Assembly (NCBI GenBank): GCA_017443685.1
Contig: JAFSYD010000211.1
Span: 1 to 6,803 of the forward strand
From: Lachnospiraceae bacterium
GTDB lineage: Bacteria > Bacillota > Clostridia > Lachnospirales > Lachnospiraceae
Direction of reading: 5' to 3'
DNA: 6,803 nucleotides
In this document: piece by piece, positions 6,197 through 6,803 of the stretch
Layout of the letters: every line of letters begins with the position of its first letter
How positions within the stretch are numbered: position 1 is the stretch's first letter
The notes under the pieces: model-generated
Told to the model about the DNA's origin: nothing
What the model saw: only the letters and a program-made list of their open reading frames with translations
Database searches by the model: none
Made by a program: the position numbers and the translations under genes

Positions 6197-6803
6197 ATGG
6201 CATATACAGATGAAAAAGCGCGGCTGCTTGCCGCAATAGAAAAAAAATACGGCATCGGCATAACCGTTACAGATGATACGGACGAGGCGGCTGTGCTCCG
6301 GGCGCTTTGTGATATTGCCGGGAAGCGGACGGAAAGTACGTTTTCAAAGGAAGACGATCTGCTTCGTTTTTTATGCGGCAGGCAGAATCCCGAAGAAGCA
6401 AAACGTACGGCTGCATCATTGGAAACAGCTTTTGCAAATGCGCCGGCTGCGCTGTATCTGATCTGTCTGGGGACACCGGTAAATGAGGATGTCCGGCGAA
6501 TTCTTACGGGATTATGCGGCGATGAAGCGATGGTAGTGCAAAGGAACCAAAAAGAGATCCTTCTGCTTGTCCCGTTCACGGAAGAAGAGGCAGAAGGTGA
6601 TCTGTTAAGCAGCGCGACAGCGATAGCCGATACGCTGGCCGGAGATGCTATGACAATGGCGATCGTGATAGTTGACAGGATTATCAACGATATGACAGAC
6701 CTGCCTGCATCCCTTGAAAATATTGAAAAAGCAAGGGAGATTGGCTCGCGACTCAACCCAGAGGAACGCGTGATCTCTTTTCACGGACTCGGTATCGGGA
6801 AGC
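6197..6803 (+). CDS. Probable CdaR/PucR-type sugar regulator, 5' part only
   Basis: An open frame of 202 codons runs from ATG 6197 to the window edge without a stop. Residues 1-80 are helical and unrecognised. Residues about 85-202 look like the GGDEF-like domain of CdaR/PucR-type regulators: strand ALYLICL (85-91), strand EILLLVPF (120-127), a segment with the family's S..N..KARE pattern (172-181), and VISFHGLGIGK (192-202), which fits the family's 'v..y..lgi..ll' ending. In this family a C-terminal helix-turn-helix would follow and is outside the window. Such proteins typically activate genes for sugar-acid, purine or carbohydrate use. The start has only a weak ribosome binding site (GGGAAG at 6183-6188). 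I see no promoter in the 106 bases after the terminator. The opposite-strand open frame over this region is Ser/Arg-rich and looks like a shadow. The family call is from pattern memory. Confidence 0.65.
   Translation, partial: MAYTDEKARLLAAIEKKYGIGITVTDDTDEAAVLRALCDIAGKRTESTFSKEDDLLRFLCGRQNPEEAKRTAASLETAFANAPAALYLICLGTPVNEDVRRILTGLCGDEAMVVQRNQKEILLLVPFTEEEAEGDLLSSATAIADTLAGDAMTMAIVIVDRIINDMTDLPASLENIEKAREIGSRLNPEERVISFHGLGIGK

Noticed and set aside
6169..6756. 195-codon open frame on the - strand at the right end
   Set aside because: The product is Ser/Arg/Ala-rich and without domain features. The + strand frame over the same bases has family-like structure and runs off the window edge, so the - frame is a shadow.

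Overview
The window looks like chromosomal housekeeping DNA from a low-to-mid GC Firmicute, most likely a clostridial (Lachnospiraceae-like) bacterium. This inference rests on the gene order metG - tatD - (small gene) - rsmA, on strong AGGAGG-type ribosome binding sites before most genes, and on how closely the MetRS, TatD and RsmA sequences resemble my memory of that group. No database search was possible. All seven supported genes lie on the + strand. There is no stretch over 300 bases without a gene, and I see no RNA gene, CRISPR array, insertion sequence or prophage.

Bases 1-2600: a 123-residue protein with a C-terminal zinc ribbon is followed after a short gap by metG (methionyl-tRNA synthetase with a C-terminal tRNA-binding domain). 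A clear intrinsic terminator closes the unit. Bases 2570-3412: tatD, whose probable promoter overlaps that terminator. The true tatD start lies downstream of the hairpin.

Bases 3413-4793: a 140-base intergenic region with an extended -10 promoter, then an 88-residue coiled-coil protein that I cannot name. Its stop codon overlaps the start of rsmA (ksgA, 16S rRNA dimethyladenosine transferase). In Bacillus subtilis and many Firmicutes, rnmV (ribonuclease M5) sits between tatD and ksgA. Here it is absent and the small gene holds that position. RsmA also carries a charged insertion of about 30 residues just before its NLPYY motif, coded by A-rich DNA.

Bases 4794-6803: a good sigma-A promoter drives a MalK/UgpC/MsmX-type sugar ABC transporter ATPase with no permease or binding-protein genes next to it, followed by a strong terminator. 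Last comes the 5' part of a gene that runs off the window, whose product resembles the GGDEF-like region of CdaR/PucR-type sugar regulators.

The first five genes serve translation (tRNA charging, rRNA methylation) and nucleic-acid quality control. The last two suggest sugar uptake and its control. I found no convincing new multi-gene system. The points most worth a second look are the rnmV replacement with its coupled coiled-coil gene, the RsmA insertion, the promoter buried in the metG terminator, and the pairing of an orphan ATPase with a CdaR-like regulator.
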